DNA of 64,000 bases from Aestuariivita boseongensis (GCF_001262635.1 NZ_JXYH01000006.1:1-64000), one strand, 5' to 3'. Numbered from the stretch's first letter, positions 10,369 to 18,902 are shown. Notes: generated by a model from the sequence alone, not told the origin. A program made the numbers and translations.

Positions 10369-10680
10369 TCAGGCCGCTTTGGCCGCCGCACCTGCTTCGA
10401 TGATGCCGAGAATGTCGCTTTCTTTCATGATCAGCAGCTCTTCGCCGTCGATGGTGACCTCGGTGCCCGACCATTTGCCGAACAGGATCTTGTCGCCTTC
10501 TGCGACAGCCATTGCGATCAGCTCGCCGCTGTCCTTGCGGGCGCCTTCGCCACAGGCAACGACAATACCCTGGGCAGGCTTTTCTTTTGCGCTGTCGGGG
10601 ATGATCAGACCGCCAGCGGTTTTTTCGTCGCTTTCCACACGGCGCACCAGCACCCGGTCATGAAGTGGTTTGAATGCCAT
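10369..10680 (-). CDS. groS: Co-chaperonin GroES
   Basis: The 103-residue lid of the GroEL chamber. It begins with [22 protein letters not shown] and contains the mobile loop [19 protein letters not shown], which binds the GroEL apical domain; the C-terminal end is [11 protein letters not shown]. It is the first gene of the operon. A CIRCE inverted repeat 63 bp upstream indicates HrcA repression. Confidence 0.99.
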   Translation of the reverse strand: MAFKPLHDRVLVRRVESDEKTAGGLIIPDSAKEKPAQGIVVACGEGARKDSGELIAMAVAEGDKILFGKWSGTEVTIDGEELLIMKESDILGIIEAGAAAKAA

Positions 10681-10742
10681 CTTTGCAGCTCCTTAAGGCT
10701 CAAAGTTTTCTCCCTAAAGGGCTGGAGTGTTGCCAGCCCTTA

Positions 10743-10769
10743 TTAGCACTCACTCGCTTCGAGTGCTAA
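10743..10769 (-). promoter_or_regulatory. CIRCE operator (HrcA binding site)
   Basis: TTAGCACTC (10743-10751), a 9-bp spacer, and GAGTGCTAA (10761-10769) match the CIRCE consensus with no mismatch. HrcA binds this element and represses groESL until heat shock. It lies between the likely promoter and the groES start. Confidence 0.97.
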
Positions 10770-10776
10770 CGGCGTG

Positions 10777-10805
10777 GAGATAATGAGGGTGCGTCAGGCT
10801 GTCAA
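10777..10805 (-). promoter_or_regulatory. Sigma-70-type promoter of groESL
   Basis: On the minus strand TTGACA (10805-10800) is followed after 17 bp by TATCTC (10782-10777). The -35 is perfect and the -10 has three of six matches. The CIRCE element lies just downstream of the -10, where HrcA would block initiation. Confidence 0.65.
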
Positions 10806-10816
10806 CACGGCTCCGT

Positions 10817-10908
10817 GAAGATTTTTCGCGAAAAATCTTCCGCGCGCTGGGGGGCGCTGCCCCCGTCCCTTCGGGACTCCCCCGCCGTATTTGACGCAAG
10901 AAGAAATG
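10817..10908 (+). repeat. REP-like palindromic element, long copy
   Basis: In order: a perfect 24-nt palindrome (10817-10840, half-site GAAGATTTTTCG), then CGCGCGCT, a hairpin with GGGGGC-GCT-GCCCCC (10850-10864), a hairpin GTCCC-TTC-GGGAC, then CCCCCGCCGTATTT and GCAAGAAGAAATG. The parts recur: the AT-rich palindrome at 13723, GCTGGGGGGCGCTGCCCCC in the 63114 copy, and the TATTT...AAGAAG tail at 8431, 18031 and 63077. The DUF2161 stop follows at 10915. Confidence 0.75.
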
Positions 10909-10914
10909 CGGGGA

Positions 10915-11583
10915 TCAGGCTTCCCAGCTATAGGCCCAGTGTTTCAGACCTTCAGCGCCTTTTGGTGTCAGACCATAGACGCCGGTGGTCACACGTTCGA
11001 ACCAGCCATAGTGGTTGTCCGCCATCACGCGCGTGGCCTTGGCCACGCCGGTTTCGCGCGCCACAACGGCGCCTTTTGCAGGGCCGTGCTCGGCCAGATA
11101 CGCGGCACAGCGCAGTGCATCCTGACGATAGGCGGTGACGATACCATAGCGCGTGGCGCCGCCATCGTTGGGATCGCCCTGCAGCCGGTCGAATTCCCGA
11201 AGCAGCCGCGCCTGCTTCTTGTGCGACTTGCGCGGCGCGTAAGGCCCCGGGTCGCATTGCACATCCGCGCGGCCTTTTGCATCAACCAGGATCAGCCCCA
11301 GCCCAAGCCTGCGGCACAGCGCGGTGTTGTCCCGGATCGCGCGGCGCGCCGTCTTTCCCGTGGGGCGCGGCACGGCGATGTAGACGTGATCGGTGATGCT
11401 GAGCCGCGCGACGGCCTGATGGAACAGCGACAATGAGAAGCGCAGTTTCAGCTCGACCAGCACGGGAGGGTCGTCGCCGCGCAGGGCCATGACATCGGCG
11501 GCGCCGACCTCTCCTTTCACGGTATAGCCCTGACGCGTCAGTAGCGCCTTGATCGGGGGGTAGAGGTCACGTTCACGCTCCAT
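10915..11583 (-). CDS. DUF2161 family putative PD-(D/E)XK phosphodiesterase
   Basis: A 222-residue protein whose N-terminal half looks like a PD-(D/E)XK nuclease core: GEVGAADVMAL supplies the Asp and VLVELKL the E-x-K pair. The C-terminal half (residues about 150-222) looks like a winged-helix region (GAVVARETGVAKATRVMADN). I recognise it as DUF2161, annotated as a putative phosphodiesterase; its target is unknown. It stands alone, between the groES upstream repeat and the divergent TraB/GumN gene. Confidence 0.75.
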   Translation of the reverse strand: MERERDLYPPIKALLTRQGYTVKGEVGAADVMALRGDDPPVLVELKLRFSLSLFHQAVARLSITDHVYIAVPRPTGKTARRAIRDNTALCRRLGLGLILVDAKGRADVQCDPGPYAPRKSHKKQARLLREFDRLQGDPNDGGATRYGIVTAYRQDALRCAAYLAEHGPAKGAVVARETGVAKATRVMADNHYGWFERVTTGVYGLTPKGAEGLKHWAYSWEA

Positions 11584-11685
11584 ACCGCACCCTAGAAAGC
11601 GCGGGCCACCGCTTCAAGCGGGGTGGTTGTGCATGGGGCGTGGCAGACATAGCTTGGCGTCAGGTCACGATGGCACGAGGTTGCG

Positions 11686-12687
11686 ATGATACGTTGGATT
11701 TTGTCCCTTTCCCTTCTTCTGGCAGGCAGCGCCGCGCAGGCGGCCTATTGCACGGGTGCGGATCTGCGCGAGACGCTCAGCGCCGGGGAACAGGCGCAGA
11801 TCGCCCAGGCGATGGGGGAGACGCCCTATGCCGCGGGCAATCACTGGATTGCGCGGAAGGGCGATCAGACGATCCATGTGATGGGCACGATGCACCTGGA
11901 CGATCCGCGCTGGGACAGCGTTCTGCCCGCGCTTTTGCCGGTTGTGCAGGCCGCCGATCTGCTGTTTGTCGAGATGACGGACGAGGAACAGATGGCCATG
12001 CAGGCCGCCCTGGCTGAACAGCCCGAAAAGGTGTTCATCACCGAAGGCCCCACCCTGCCCGAACTGCTGTCGGAAGAGGATTGGGAGCGCCTGGCCTCTG
12101 CCATGCGCGAGCGCGGGTTGCCCGGTTTCATGGCGGCCAAGATGCAGCCCTGGATGCAGACACTGATGCTGGGCATGCCCGGTTGCGCCATCGCGAACCC
12201 CGAACTGGCCAAGGGCGGGCTGGACATGCGCCTGATGGAGGCGGCGCGGGATGCAGATGTGCCGGTGCGGTCGCTGGAAGGGTTCGAGGAGCTTTACGCC
12301 CTGATCGCCGATGGCACTGTGGAGGAACAGCTGCAGATGCTGATGGCGACGCTGCCTTTTGCCCATGACAGCGAAGATCAGTTCATGACCACCTCGTATT
12401 TCTATTTCGATGAACAGACCGCCGCCGCCTGGGAATTCGCCCGCGTGATGTCCCATCGCCGGTCAGAGCTGCCGCCCGAGCAGGTTGAAGCGCTGCTGGA
12501 GGAGTTCAAGACGAAGCTTCTGGACACGCGCAACCATGCCTGGATGGACCCGATTCTGAGTGCGCGGGAAAGCACCATCGTCGTGGCCGTGGGCGCGCTG
12601 CATCTGATGGGGGAAGACGGTGTGCTGAACCTGCTGGATCAGGCGGGATACCGGCTGGATCGGGCGGCGTTCACGGGTCAGCCCTGA
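11686..12687 (+). CDS. TraB/GumN family protein, exported
   Basis: A 333-residue protein with a signal peptide (MIRWILSLSLLLAGSAAQA). It has the TraB/GumN pattern: a GTMHLDDPRW motif near residue 66, an acidic FVEMTDEE segment, and the C-terminal VVAVGALHLMGEDGVLNLL repeat of the GxxH motif. The family has a Tiki-like fold, and some members are metal-dependent proteases, but bacterial GumN-type proteins are not functionally defined. It is a single gene upstream of ppaC, with 93 bp between them. Confidence 0.85.
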   Translation: MIRWILSLSLLLAGSAAQAAYCTGADLRETLSAGEQAQIAQAMGETPYAAGNHWIARKGDQTIHVMGTMHLDDPRWDSVLPALLPVVQAADLLFVEMTDEEQMAMQAALAEQPEKVFITEGPTLPELLSEEDWERLASAMRERGLPGFMAAKMQPWMQTLMLGMPGCAIANPELAKGGLDMRLMEAARDADVPVRSLEGFEELYALIADGTVEEQLQMLMATLPFAHDSEDQFMTTSYFYFDEQTAAAWEFARVMSHRRSELPPEQVEALLEEFKTKLLDTRNHAWMDPILSARESTIVVAVGALHLMGEDGVLNLLDQAGYRLDRAAFTGQP

Positions 12688-12715
12688 CCTGTCGCCGCAG
12701 GCGGTAATTGGGCGG

Positions 12716-12744
12716 GTGACAAGACCCGTGCGCGGCCATATAAG
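12716..12744 (+). promoter_or_regulatory. Probable promoter of ppaC
   Basis: GTGACA (12716-12721), a 17-bp spacer, and TATAAG (12739-12744) give a good sigma-70 match 36 bp upstream of the ppaC ATG. Confidence 0.6.
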
Positions 12745-12780
12745 GCGCGCGACCCGATTTTACCCAAGGATACACGGAAC

Positions 12781-13701
12781 ATGAGCACTCTGGTTTTTGG
12801 CCATAAATCCCCTGATACCGACTCGACCGGCTCGCCCATCATCTGGGCGTGGTATCTGAACCAGATCAAAGGCGAACAAGCCGAAGCGGTGCTGCTGGGC
12901 GAGCCCAACACCGAAGCGGCCTTCATGCTGGAGAAATGGGGGCTGGAGAAGCCGCGCATCATCGACGGTGTGGCCGAGGATCAGCCGGTGGTGATCGTGG
13001 ACACCAACAACCCGGCCGAACTGCCCGACGGGATCAACAGCGCCGATATCCGCGCGATCATCGACCACCACAAGCTGGTGGGCGGGCTGGAGACCAAAGG
13101 CCCGATCGACATTCGCATCGAACCCTTGGCCTGCACCGCCACGATCATGTGGAAGATGATCGGCAAGGATATGGCGCAGGCGCCGACGGAAGTGAAAGGC
13201 GCGATGCTGTCCTGCATCCTGAGTGACACGCTGGAATTCCGGTCACCTACCACGACGCAGGAAGACAAGGCGATTGCCCACGATCTGGCGAAGGATCTGG
13301 GTGTGGATATTCCGGCCTATGCGGCCGAAATGTTCGCTGCGAAATCCGACGTGTCGTCCTTTTCGGATGCGGAGCTTCTTCGGATGGATTCCAAGGAATA
13401 TGAGGTGGGCGGCAAACAGTTCCGCGTTTCCGTGCTTGAGACGACCTCGCCCAAGACGGTGCTGGACCGCAAGGACAGCCTGATGGCGTCGATGGTGGGC
13501 GTGGCCCAGGAAGACGGTGCGGATCAGGTGCTGCTGTTCGTGGTGGATATCCTGAACGAGGAAGCCACGCTTCTGGTGCCCAATGATCTGGTGAAAACCG
13601 TGGCGGAAAAGAGCTTTGGCGCGACAGTGAGTGGCGACACAGTGGTTCTGCCGGGTGTGGTCAGCCGCAAAAAGCAGATCATCCCGAACCTCAAAGTCTG
13701 A
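12781..13701 (+). CDS. ppaC: Manganese-dependent inorganic pyrophosphatase (family II)
   Basis: This cytosolic enzyme hydrolyses pyrophosphate and so pulls biosynthetic reactions forward. The 306-residue protein has the DHH-family motifs of family II pyrophosphatases: FGHKSPDTDS at the start, VDTNNPAELP, and the DHHK motif at IIDHHKLVGG, plus SRKKQIIPNL at the C-terminus, which forms the substrate-binding end of the DHHA2 domain. Its length is normal. It is a single gene with its own promoter, followed by a 26-nt palindrome. Confidence 0.96.
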   Translation: MSTLVFGHKSPDTDSTGSPIIWAWYLNQIKGEQAEAVLLGEPNTEAAFMLEKWGLEKPRIIDGVAEDQPVVIVDTNNPAELPDGINSADIRAIIDHHKLVGGLETKGPIDIRIEPLACTATIMWKMIGKDMAQAPTEVKGAMLSCILSDTLEFRSPTTTQEDKAIAHDLAKDLGVDIPAYAAEMFAAKSDVSSFSDAELLRMDSKEYEVGGKQFRVSVLETTSPKTVLDRKDSLMASMVGVAQEDGADQVLLFVVDILNEEATLLVPNDLVKTVAEKSFGATVSGDTVVLPGVVSRKKQIIPNLKV

Positions 13702-13722
13702 TTCATCGGGTTTTCATCCGGG

Positions 13723-13748
13723 CCCAAGATTTTTCGAAAAATCTTGGG
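13723..13748. repeat. 26-nt perfect palindrome after ppaC
   Basis: CCCAAGATTTTTC faces GAAAAATCTTGGG with no mismatch, followed by CGCGCTTGATGG. The core AAGATTTTTCG and the following GCGCGCT are shared with the element at 10817. There is no T-tract, so it is treated as a REP-like copy that might also act as a terminator. Confidence 0.7.
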
Positions 13749-13818
13749 CGCGCTTGATGGAGGCCCATGCAGCAGTTAGGGGTGCGGCAACGCTTGTTTC
13801 TTCTGTCGGAGCCGCCCC

Positions 13819-14691
13819 ATGACCGAAATCATCTCATCCCTCGCTGACATCTCGGACCGGTACGAGGCGCTTTTCGTCGATCTGTGGGGCTGCGTGCATG
13901 ACGGGGTAAGCGCCCTGCCCGACGCCGTGGCTGCATTGCAGGCCTATCGCCAGAAGGGCGGGATTGTCGTTCTGGTCACCAACTCCCCCCGCGCGCGGGT
14001 GGGCGTGGAAAAACAGCTGATCTCGTTCGGGGTGCCGGAGGAGTCCTGGGACAGCATCGCCACCAGCGGTGACAGCGCCCGCGCGGCGATGTTCCGCGGC
14101 GTCGTGGGGCAGAAGGTCTGGTTTATCGGGGAATCCCGCGACACCCGGTTCTTCGATCCGATCCACATAATTGAAGACCCGGTTGAGATCGAACAGGTTG
14201 ATCTGGACCAGGCCGAGGGCATCGTCTGCACCGGCCCCTTCGACCCGTTGGCCGACCCGGCCGAGATGCGCCCGCAGTTTCTTTACGCCAAGCAGAAGGG
14301 CATGAAACTGCTGTGTGCCAATCCCGATATCGTCGTGGATCGCGGCGAAAGCCGGGAATATTGCGCGGGTGCTTTGGCGCGGCTTTACACCGAAATGGGG
14401 GGCGAGAGCCTTTATTTCGGCAAACCCCATCCGCCGATCTATGATCTGGCCCGCCGCAGGCTGGCCGCCGTCAAACCCGGCATCCCCGATCAGGCCATTC
14501 TGGCTATTGGTGACGGCATCCATACCGACATTCAGGGCGCCATGGGGGAGGATATCGATTCCCTCTTTATCTCGGGCGGATTGGCGGCGGCGGAAACGAA
14601 AACGTCGCACCAACCGGACCCCGATGCGCTAAGCGCCTATATTCAAAAGGAAATGTCCAATCCGACCTTCACCATAGGGAAGTTGCGTTAA
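13819..14691 (+). CDS. HAD-superfamily hydrolase (TIGR01459-type, NagD-like)
   Basis: A 290-residue class IIA HAD phosphatase. Motif I is FVDLWGCVHDG, where the second Asp of the usual DxD is replaced, as is typical of this subfamily. Motif II is LVTNSPR, the conserved lysine region is YFGKPHPPIYD, and motif III is AIGDGIHTDIQGA. The substrate is unknown; the relatives NagD and PGP act on nucleotide monophosphates or sugar phosphates. It lies upstream of the MaoC gene, separated by a likely promoter. Confidence 0.85.
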   Translation: MTEIISSLADISDRYEALFVDLWGCVHDGVSALPDAVAALQAYRQKGGIVVLVTNSPRARVGVEKQLISFGVPEESWDSIATSGDSARAAMFRGVVGQKVWFIGESRDTRFFDPIHIIEDPVEIEQVDLDQAEGIVCTGPFDPLADPAEMRPQFLYAKQKGMKLLCANPDIVVDRGESREYCAGALARLYTEMGGESLYFGKPHPPIYDLARRRLAAVKPGIPDQAILAIGDGIHTDIQGAMGEDIDSLFISGGLAAAETKTSHQPDPDALSAYIQKEMSNPTFTIGKLR

Positions 14692-14702
14692 GCATTTTCC
14701 CC

Positions 14703-14730
14703 TTGCTTTTCTGCGTTTGCAAAGTAATAA
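14703..14730 (+). promoter_or_regulatory. Possible promoter of the MaoC gene
   Basis: TTGCTT (14703-14708), a 16-bp spacer, and TAATAA (14725-14730) lie in the AT-rich gap upstream of the MaoC start at 14795. Confidence 0.45.
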
Positions 14731-14794
14731 ACTTGCCGAAATAGCCGGTCAGGCTAACTAAATATTACCTTGCCATCCCGGATCGGAGGGAAAC

Positions 14795-15238
14795 ATGTTG
14801 GACAATCTGCCCCGCGGCACGATCTGTATCGAAGACATCGAGATGGGGATGACCCGCCACCTGCGCAAAGTGGTCACCGATCAGGATATCGAGATGTTCG
14901 CCGAGGTGTCGACCGACCGCAACCCGGTGCATCTGGATGACGATTACGCCCGCGACACGATCTTTGAGGGCCGGATTGCCCATGGGATGCTGACGGCTGG
15001 CCTGATCTCGGCCGTGATCGGGGAACAGCTTCCGGGCCACGGCACGGTCTATATGGGCCAATCGCTGAAGTTTCTTGCCCCAGTGCGCCCCGGCGACATG
15101 GTCTATGCCGAGGTGAAGGTGATCGACATCGACTTTTCCAAGCGCCGCGTGAAGCTGGATTGCCATTGTTCGGTCGATGGCAAGAAGGTTCTGGTGGGCG
15201 AAGCGACCGTGCTGGCCCCCAGCCGGAAGTTCGACTGA
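14795..15238 (+). CDS. MaoC-family (R)-specific enoyl-CoA hydratase/dehydratase
   Basis: A 147-residue single hot-dog domain. The hydratase motif is clear: FAEVSTDRNPVHLDDDYA then FEGRIAHGMLTAGLIS, with the Asp and His that activate water. Such enzymes reversibly hydrate trans-2-enoyl-CoA to (R)-3-hydroxyacyl-CoA, for example to supply PHA synthesis. No pha genes are nearby, so the exact acyl chain and pathway are open. Confidence 0.87.
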   Translation: MLDNLPRGTICIEDIEMGMTRHLRKVVTDQDIEMFAEVSTDRNPVHLDDDYARDTIFEGRIAHGMLTAGLISAVIGEQLPGHGTVYMGQSLKFLAPVRPGDMVYAEVKVIDIDFSKRRVKLDCHCSVDGKKVLVGEATVLAPSRKFD

Positions 15239-15245
15239 TCCGCGA

Positions 15246-15446
15246 TCAATAGAACCGGCGCTGCAGGCAGTCGCGCAGGAATTCCTTGTCGTATCGGCGT
15301 CGCGTCGCTTGTCGTGACACCGTAGATCCCGGCATGTTTTCTGGCCCCAGATCGCGTGCATCCTGGATTTCGATATGCGGATTCGTTGGCCGTCGGATCA
15401 ATGTGACCTGTGCGACGGTGACAAGTCTTCGGATGATGATGGTCAT
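15246..15446 (-). CDS. Small basic protein of unknown function
   Basis: A 66-residue protein starting MTIIIRRLVTVAQVTLIRR and ending YDKEFLRDCLQRRFY. I do not recognise the family. Support for a real gene is a strong ribosome-binding site (GGGGGGAG at 15451-15458 on the coding strand, 4 nt from the ATG) and a coding-like sequence in the otherwise empty 350-bp gap between the MaoC gene and ribF. It has many Arg residues and a conserved-looking aromatic C-terminus. An in-frame upstream start at 15470 is less likely. Confidence 0.55.
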   Translation of the reverse strand: MTIIIRRLVTVAQVTLIRRPTNPHIEIQDARDLGPENMPGSTVSRQATRRRYDKEFLRDCLQRRFY

Positions 15447-15591
15447 GCGCTCCCCCCGTAGATGCGCCACCCTTCCCTTGCGTCACCTTACCAGAACCAG
15501 CCGGATCGGTGCAGTCGGGAATTCCTGACCCGCGCCGCGCGGCGGTTGTCCCTCTTGCAGAGGGGCGCGCGGGCGGATACCCCTGCGACCC

Positions 15592-16524
15592 ATGCGGATC
15601 ATCCGAGATTACACCTACACTACCCCTGACGACCGCGGCGCAAGCGCGGCCATCGGCAATTTCGACGGCGTGCATCTGGGTCATCAGTCGGTCATCGATC
15701 TGGCTCGCAAAGCGATACCGGACGCGCCGCTGGGCATCCTGACGTTCGAGCCGCATCCGCGCGAGTATTTCGCGCCCGAGGCCCCACCCTTCCGTCTGAT
15801 GAGCCGGGAGGCGCGCGCGTCGCGTCTGGCGAAACTGGGGGTGGAGCGGCTCTATGAGTTGAACTTCAACGCGGCTTTGGCGTCACTGACCCCGGAGGAA
15901 TTTGCCCGCAAGGTCATCTGCGACGGCCTGGGTCTGCGCCATGTGGTGGTGGGGGCTGATTTCTGTTTTGGCAAGGCGCGCGCGGGCACGGCAGAGGATC
16001 TGCAGCGTTTTGGCGCGGACATGGGATTTGGTGTGACAATCGCCCAACTGCTGGAGAATGGCGACGCCACCGTGTCTTCGACAGCGATCCGCACCGCGCT
16101 CAGCGAAGGACGCACGCGCGATGCGGCGGCGATGCTGGGGCATTGGCATCGGATCGAAGGCCCGGTGATCGGAGGCGAACAGAGGGGCCGCCAGCTGGGT
16201 TACCCGACCGCGAATATGTCGATTGACGGTCTGCATCCTCCGGCTTTTGGTGTCTATGCGGTTCTGGTGGATGTGCTCGATGGCCCGCACAAGGGCAAAT
16301 ACCACGGGGCCGCGTCCATGGGCGTGCGCCCGATGTTCGGGGTGAACAGGCCCAATCTGGAAACCTTCCTGTTCGATTTCTCGGGCGATCTTTACGGCGC
16401 GACCCTGTCGGTCGGGCTGGTGGAATTTTTGCGCCCCGAAGAAAAATTCGACAGTCTTGATGGGCTGATCGCGCAAATGGATGCCGATTGCCAGCGCGCG
16501 CGTGGGATCCTGAGCGCGCTATGA
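15592..16524 (+). CDS. ribF: Bifunctional riboflavin kinase/FAD synthetase
   Basis: RibF phosphorylates riboflavin to FMN and adenylates FMN to FAD. The 310-residue protein has the N-terminal FAD synthetase domain (AIGNFDGVHLGHQ, TFEPHPREYF, VGADFCFGKARAG, STAIRTAL) and the C-terminal riboflavin kinase domain (RQLGYPTANM, FGVYAVLVDV, SMGVRPMF, the acidic DFSGDLYG, and LRPEEKFDSLDGL). Its length is normal. It leads an operon with the cysteine-cluster gene (4-bp ATGA overlap) and the aldolase. No FMN riboswitch is visible upstream. Confidence 0.97.
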   Translation: MRIIRDYTYTTPDDRGASAAIGNFDGVHLGHQSVIDLARKAIPDAPLGILTFEPHPREYFAPEAPPFRLMSREARASRLAKLGVERLYELNFNAALASLTPEEFARKVICDGLGLRHVVVGADFCFGKARAGTAEDLQRFGADMGFGVTIAQLLENGDATVSSTAIRTALSEGRTRDAAAMLGHWHRIEGPVIGGEQRGRQLGYPTANMSIDGLHPPAFGVYAVLVDVLDGPHKGKYHGAASMGVRPMFGVNRPNLETFLFDFSGDLYGATLSVGLVEFLRPEEKFDSLDGLIAQMDADCQRARGILSAL

Positions 16525-16991
16525 GTGATCCGATAGATCGCAGCGGATTGGCCAAACGCTTCTGGGAGAAGAAACGCTTTGACCAACTCTCCCCCCGCGA
16601 ATGGGAAGCGCTGTGCGATGGCTGCGGCAAATGCTGCATGAACAAGCTGGAAGACGAGGATACCGGCGAAGTGGCGCTGACCAATGTGGCCTGCCGGCTT
16701 TTCGACGACAGCAGCTGCCGTTGCGCACAATATGACATCCGCCATCAGTTCGTGCCCGATTGTATCGTTCTGAAACCGGGCAATATCGAAAAGAACCTCT
16801 ATTGGATGCCAGAAACCTGCGCCTATCGCCTGGTCTATGAGGGCAAGCCGCTGTTCGATTGGCATCCGCTGATCTCGGGAACGGCCGAGACAGTGCATCG
16901 CGCAGGTGTGTCCATGCAAAACGCCACCGTCCCCGAATTCGAAATCCCCGAAGACGATTGGGAAGATTATATCATCGAGGAGCCCGTTTAG
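16521..16991 (+). CDS. YcgN/UPF0260 cysteine-cluster protein
   Basis: A 156-residue protein with the UPF0260 cysteine pattern: CDGCGKCCMNK near residue 33, then CRLFDDSSCRCAQYDIR and PDCIVL, and later PETCAYRL. The cysteines probably bind a metal or Fe-S cluster; the function is unknown. The ATG at 16521 overlaps the ribF stop by 4 bp, and the gene ends directly against the aldolase ATG at 16992, so the three genes are surely one transcript. Confidence 0.88.
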   Translation: MSDPIDRSGLAKRFWEKKRFDQLSPREWEALCDGCGKCCMNKLEDEDTGEVALTNVACRLFDDSSCRCAQYDIRHQFVPDCIVLKPGNIEKNLYWMPETCAYRLVYEGKPLFDWHPLISGTAETVHRAGVSMQNATVPEFEIPEDDWEDYIIEEPV

Positions 16992-18026
16992 ATGTTTTTC
17001 GCCTCTGACAATTCCGGTCCCGTTCACCCCGAAGTGCTGGCCACCCTGGCCGAGGCGAATGACGGCTATGCCATGGCCTATGGCGCGGATGCGCTGATGG
17101 ATGAGGTGCGCGAGAAAATCCGGGAGATTTTCGAGGCGCCCGAGGCGGCAGTTTATCTCGTGGCCACCGGCACGGCGGCAAATTCGCTGGCCCTGGCCAC
17201 GCTGTGCCAGCCGTATCAGACGGTCTTTTGTTCACCGGTCGCCCATATCCACGAGGATGAGTGCAACGCACCGGAATTCTTCACCTCGGGCGCGAAGCTG
17301 ACCCTTGTGCCCGGCGGCGACAAGATGACGGCTGAGGCCCTGCGCACGACCATCGCGGCGGAAGAAACACGTGGCGTGCATGGTCCCCAACGCGGTCCGG
17401 TGTCGATCACTCAGGTCACCGAACGGGGATCGGTCTATACGCTGGAAGAGCTTGAGGCGCTTTGCGGCGTGGCAAAAGAGTATGGCTTGCCGGTGCATCT
17501 GGATGGCGCGCGCTTTGCCAATGCGCTGGTGGCGCTGAACTGTTCGGCGGCCGAGATGACGTGGAAAGCCGGTGTGGATGCGGTCAGCTTCGGCGGCACC
17601 AAGAACGGGCTTATGGGGGTTGAAGCGGTTGTCTTTTTCGACCCGTCAAAGGCCCGGGAGTTCGAGCTGCGCCGCAAACGGGGTGCGCATCTCTTTTCCA
17701 AGCACCGGTATCTGTCGGCGCAAATGGCAGCCTATCTGCGTGACGATCTGTGGCTGCGCTCGGCGCGGATGGCGAATGACAATGCCAAACACCTGATCGA
17801 CGGGCTGCGCGCCAAAGGGGCGGAGTTCCTGCACGAACCGCATGCCAATATGGTCTTTGCCGCTTTCCCGCGCGCCAAACATCAGGATCTGTTCGACAAG
17901 GGCGCGATGTATCACCTGTGGGGCGGCACGCTGGAGGGCGACCCGGACGAGATGCTGGCCTGCCGTCTGGTGTGCGACTGGTCCATCGGCCACGATCAGA
18001 TCGACGCGTTTCTGGCCCTGCTCTGA
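16992..18026 (+). CDS. Low-specificity L-threonine aldolase-like PLP enzyme
   Basis: A 344-residue fold-type I PLP enzyme of the beta-eliminating lyase/threonine aldolase family, which splits L-threonine or allo-threonine to glycine and acetaldehyde. It starts with the family pattern FASDNSGPVHPEVL and has YGADALMDEVRE, GTAANSLAL, the strand HLDGARFANAL (PLP-binding Asp and Arg), and FGGTKNG with the Schiff-base lysine. It follows the cysteine-cluster gene without a gap. Confidence 0.88.
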   Translation: MFFASDNSGPVHPEVLATLAEANDGYAMAYGADALMDEVREKIREIFEAPEAAVYLVATGTAANSLALATLCQPYQTVFCSPVAHIHEDECNAPEFFTSGAKLTLVPGGDKMTAEALRTTIAAEETRGVHGPQRGPVSITQVTERGSVYTLEELEALCGVAKEYGLPVHLDGARFANALVALNCSAAEMTWKAGVDAVSFGGTKNGLMGVEAVVFFDPSKAREFELRRKRGAHLFSKHRYLSAQMAAYLRDDLWLRSARMANDNAKHLIDGLRAKGAEFLHEPHANMVFAAFPRAKHQDLFDKGAMYHLWGGTLEGDPDEMLACRLVCDWSIGHDQIDAFLALL

Positions 18027-18029
18027 CAG

Positions 18030-18056
18030 GTCCTTCTTCTTGCTGAAAATACGGTG
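18030..18056 (+). repeat. REP-like module, short copy
   Basis: TCCTTCTTCTTGCTGAAAAT followed by ACGGTG matches the tail of the element at 10881-10908 read on its minus strand (TTCTTCTTGCGTCAAATACGGCG). It lies in the 39-bp gap between the convergent aldolase and alpha/beta hydrolase genes. Confidence 0.5.
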
Positions 18057-18065
18057 TCCCGACGA

Positions 18066-18896
18066 TCACGCCGGGAGCGGCGCCTGAGCGAAAAGCGCGC
18101 GCAGATGGGCCGCCGTTTCTGCCGGGTGCGTGATGGGCAGCATATGCCCTGCGCCCTCGACCACATGGCTTTCCGCATTAGGCATACGGCGCGCGAGGCC
18201 GTCATTGATCACGCCGATCACCTCATGGGTATTGCTGCCCCGCATGAGCCGTGTGGGTGCTGTCAGTTGGGACATGCCACCCGGCTTCAGCAGCCCCATC
18301 CGGTCGTGGAAGATCGCGGCATCGCTGGCCACCACCACATGGATCGCGCGCACCATCGCGGCGCGGGTGGCTTCGGGCAGGTCTGGCCAGCGCGGGCTGG
18401 TGGGATCGGCCCACATCCGGTTGAAGAGCCGGGCCGCCTGAGTGATATCGCCTGCTGCGTAAAGATCGAAAAAGGGTTGCGCGTCGGCATTGTGCTTTTC
18501 AAGAGCCTCTGGTGCGTCAAGCGCTGCGACAGCGAAAAAGACCGGTTCGATCAGCGTGAGGGAGCGGACCAGATCGGGACGTTCCGCCGCCAGGCGCAGG
18601 GCAATGGTCGCGCCAAAGGAATGGCCCAGCAGATCCATCGGCCGATCAAAAAGCGCTCGTGCGCCCGCAGCCGAGACATCCTGGAAATCCCCGTCTGACG
18701 CTTTCCAATCCGCGCTGCGCCCGTGGCTGGGCAGGTCGATCGCGTGGATTGTAATGTCGTCGGGCATTTCACGCAGAAGACCGCGCCAGACACCGGAATG
18801 CGCCAGCGTGCAGTGAATTGCCAGCACATCGCGCGGGCCATCGCCCATGGTTGTTTGATAGACGGGCGGGCGTGCGTCGGTCATTGCATCTTTCAC
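18066..18896 (-). CDS. Alpha/beta hydrolase
   Basis: A 276-residue cytosolic alpha/beta-fold hydrolase. The oxyanion region is LAIHCTLAHSGVW, the nucleophile elbow is LLGHSFGATIAL with the catalytic Ser, and the His is in VEGAGHMLPITHP. HC rather than HG at the oxyanion turn is slightly unusual. The substrate is unknown. The start is GTG at 18896 or ATG at 18884. It follows the isomerase gene by 6 bp and is probably cotranscribed with it. Confidence 0.82.
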   Translation of the reverse strand: MKDAMTDARPPVYQTTMGDGPRDVLAIHCTLAHSGVWRGLLREMPDDITIHAIDLPSHGRSADWKASDGDFQDVSAAGARALFDRPMDLLGHSFGATIALRLAAERPDLVRSLTLIEPVFFAVAALDAPEALEKHNADAQPFFDLYAAGDITQAARLFNRMWADPTSPRWPDLPEATRAAMVRAIHVVVASDAAIFHDRMGLLKPGGMSQLTAPTRLMRGSNTHEVIGVINDGLARRMPNAESHVVEGAGHMLPITHPAETAAHLRALFAQAPLPA

Positions 18897-18902
18897 TGCG
18901 GA

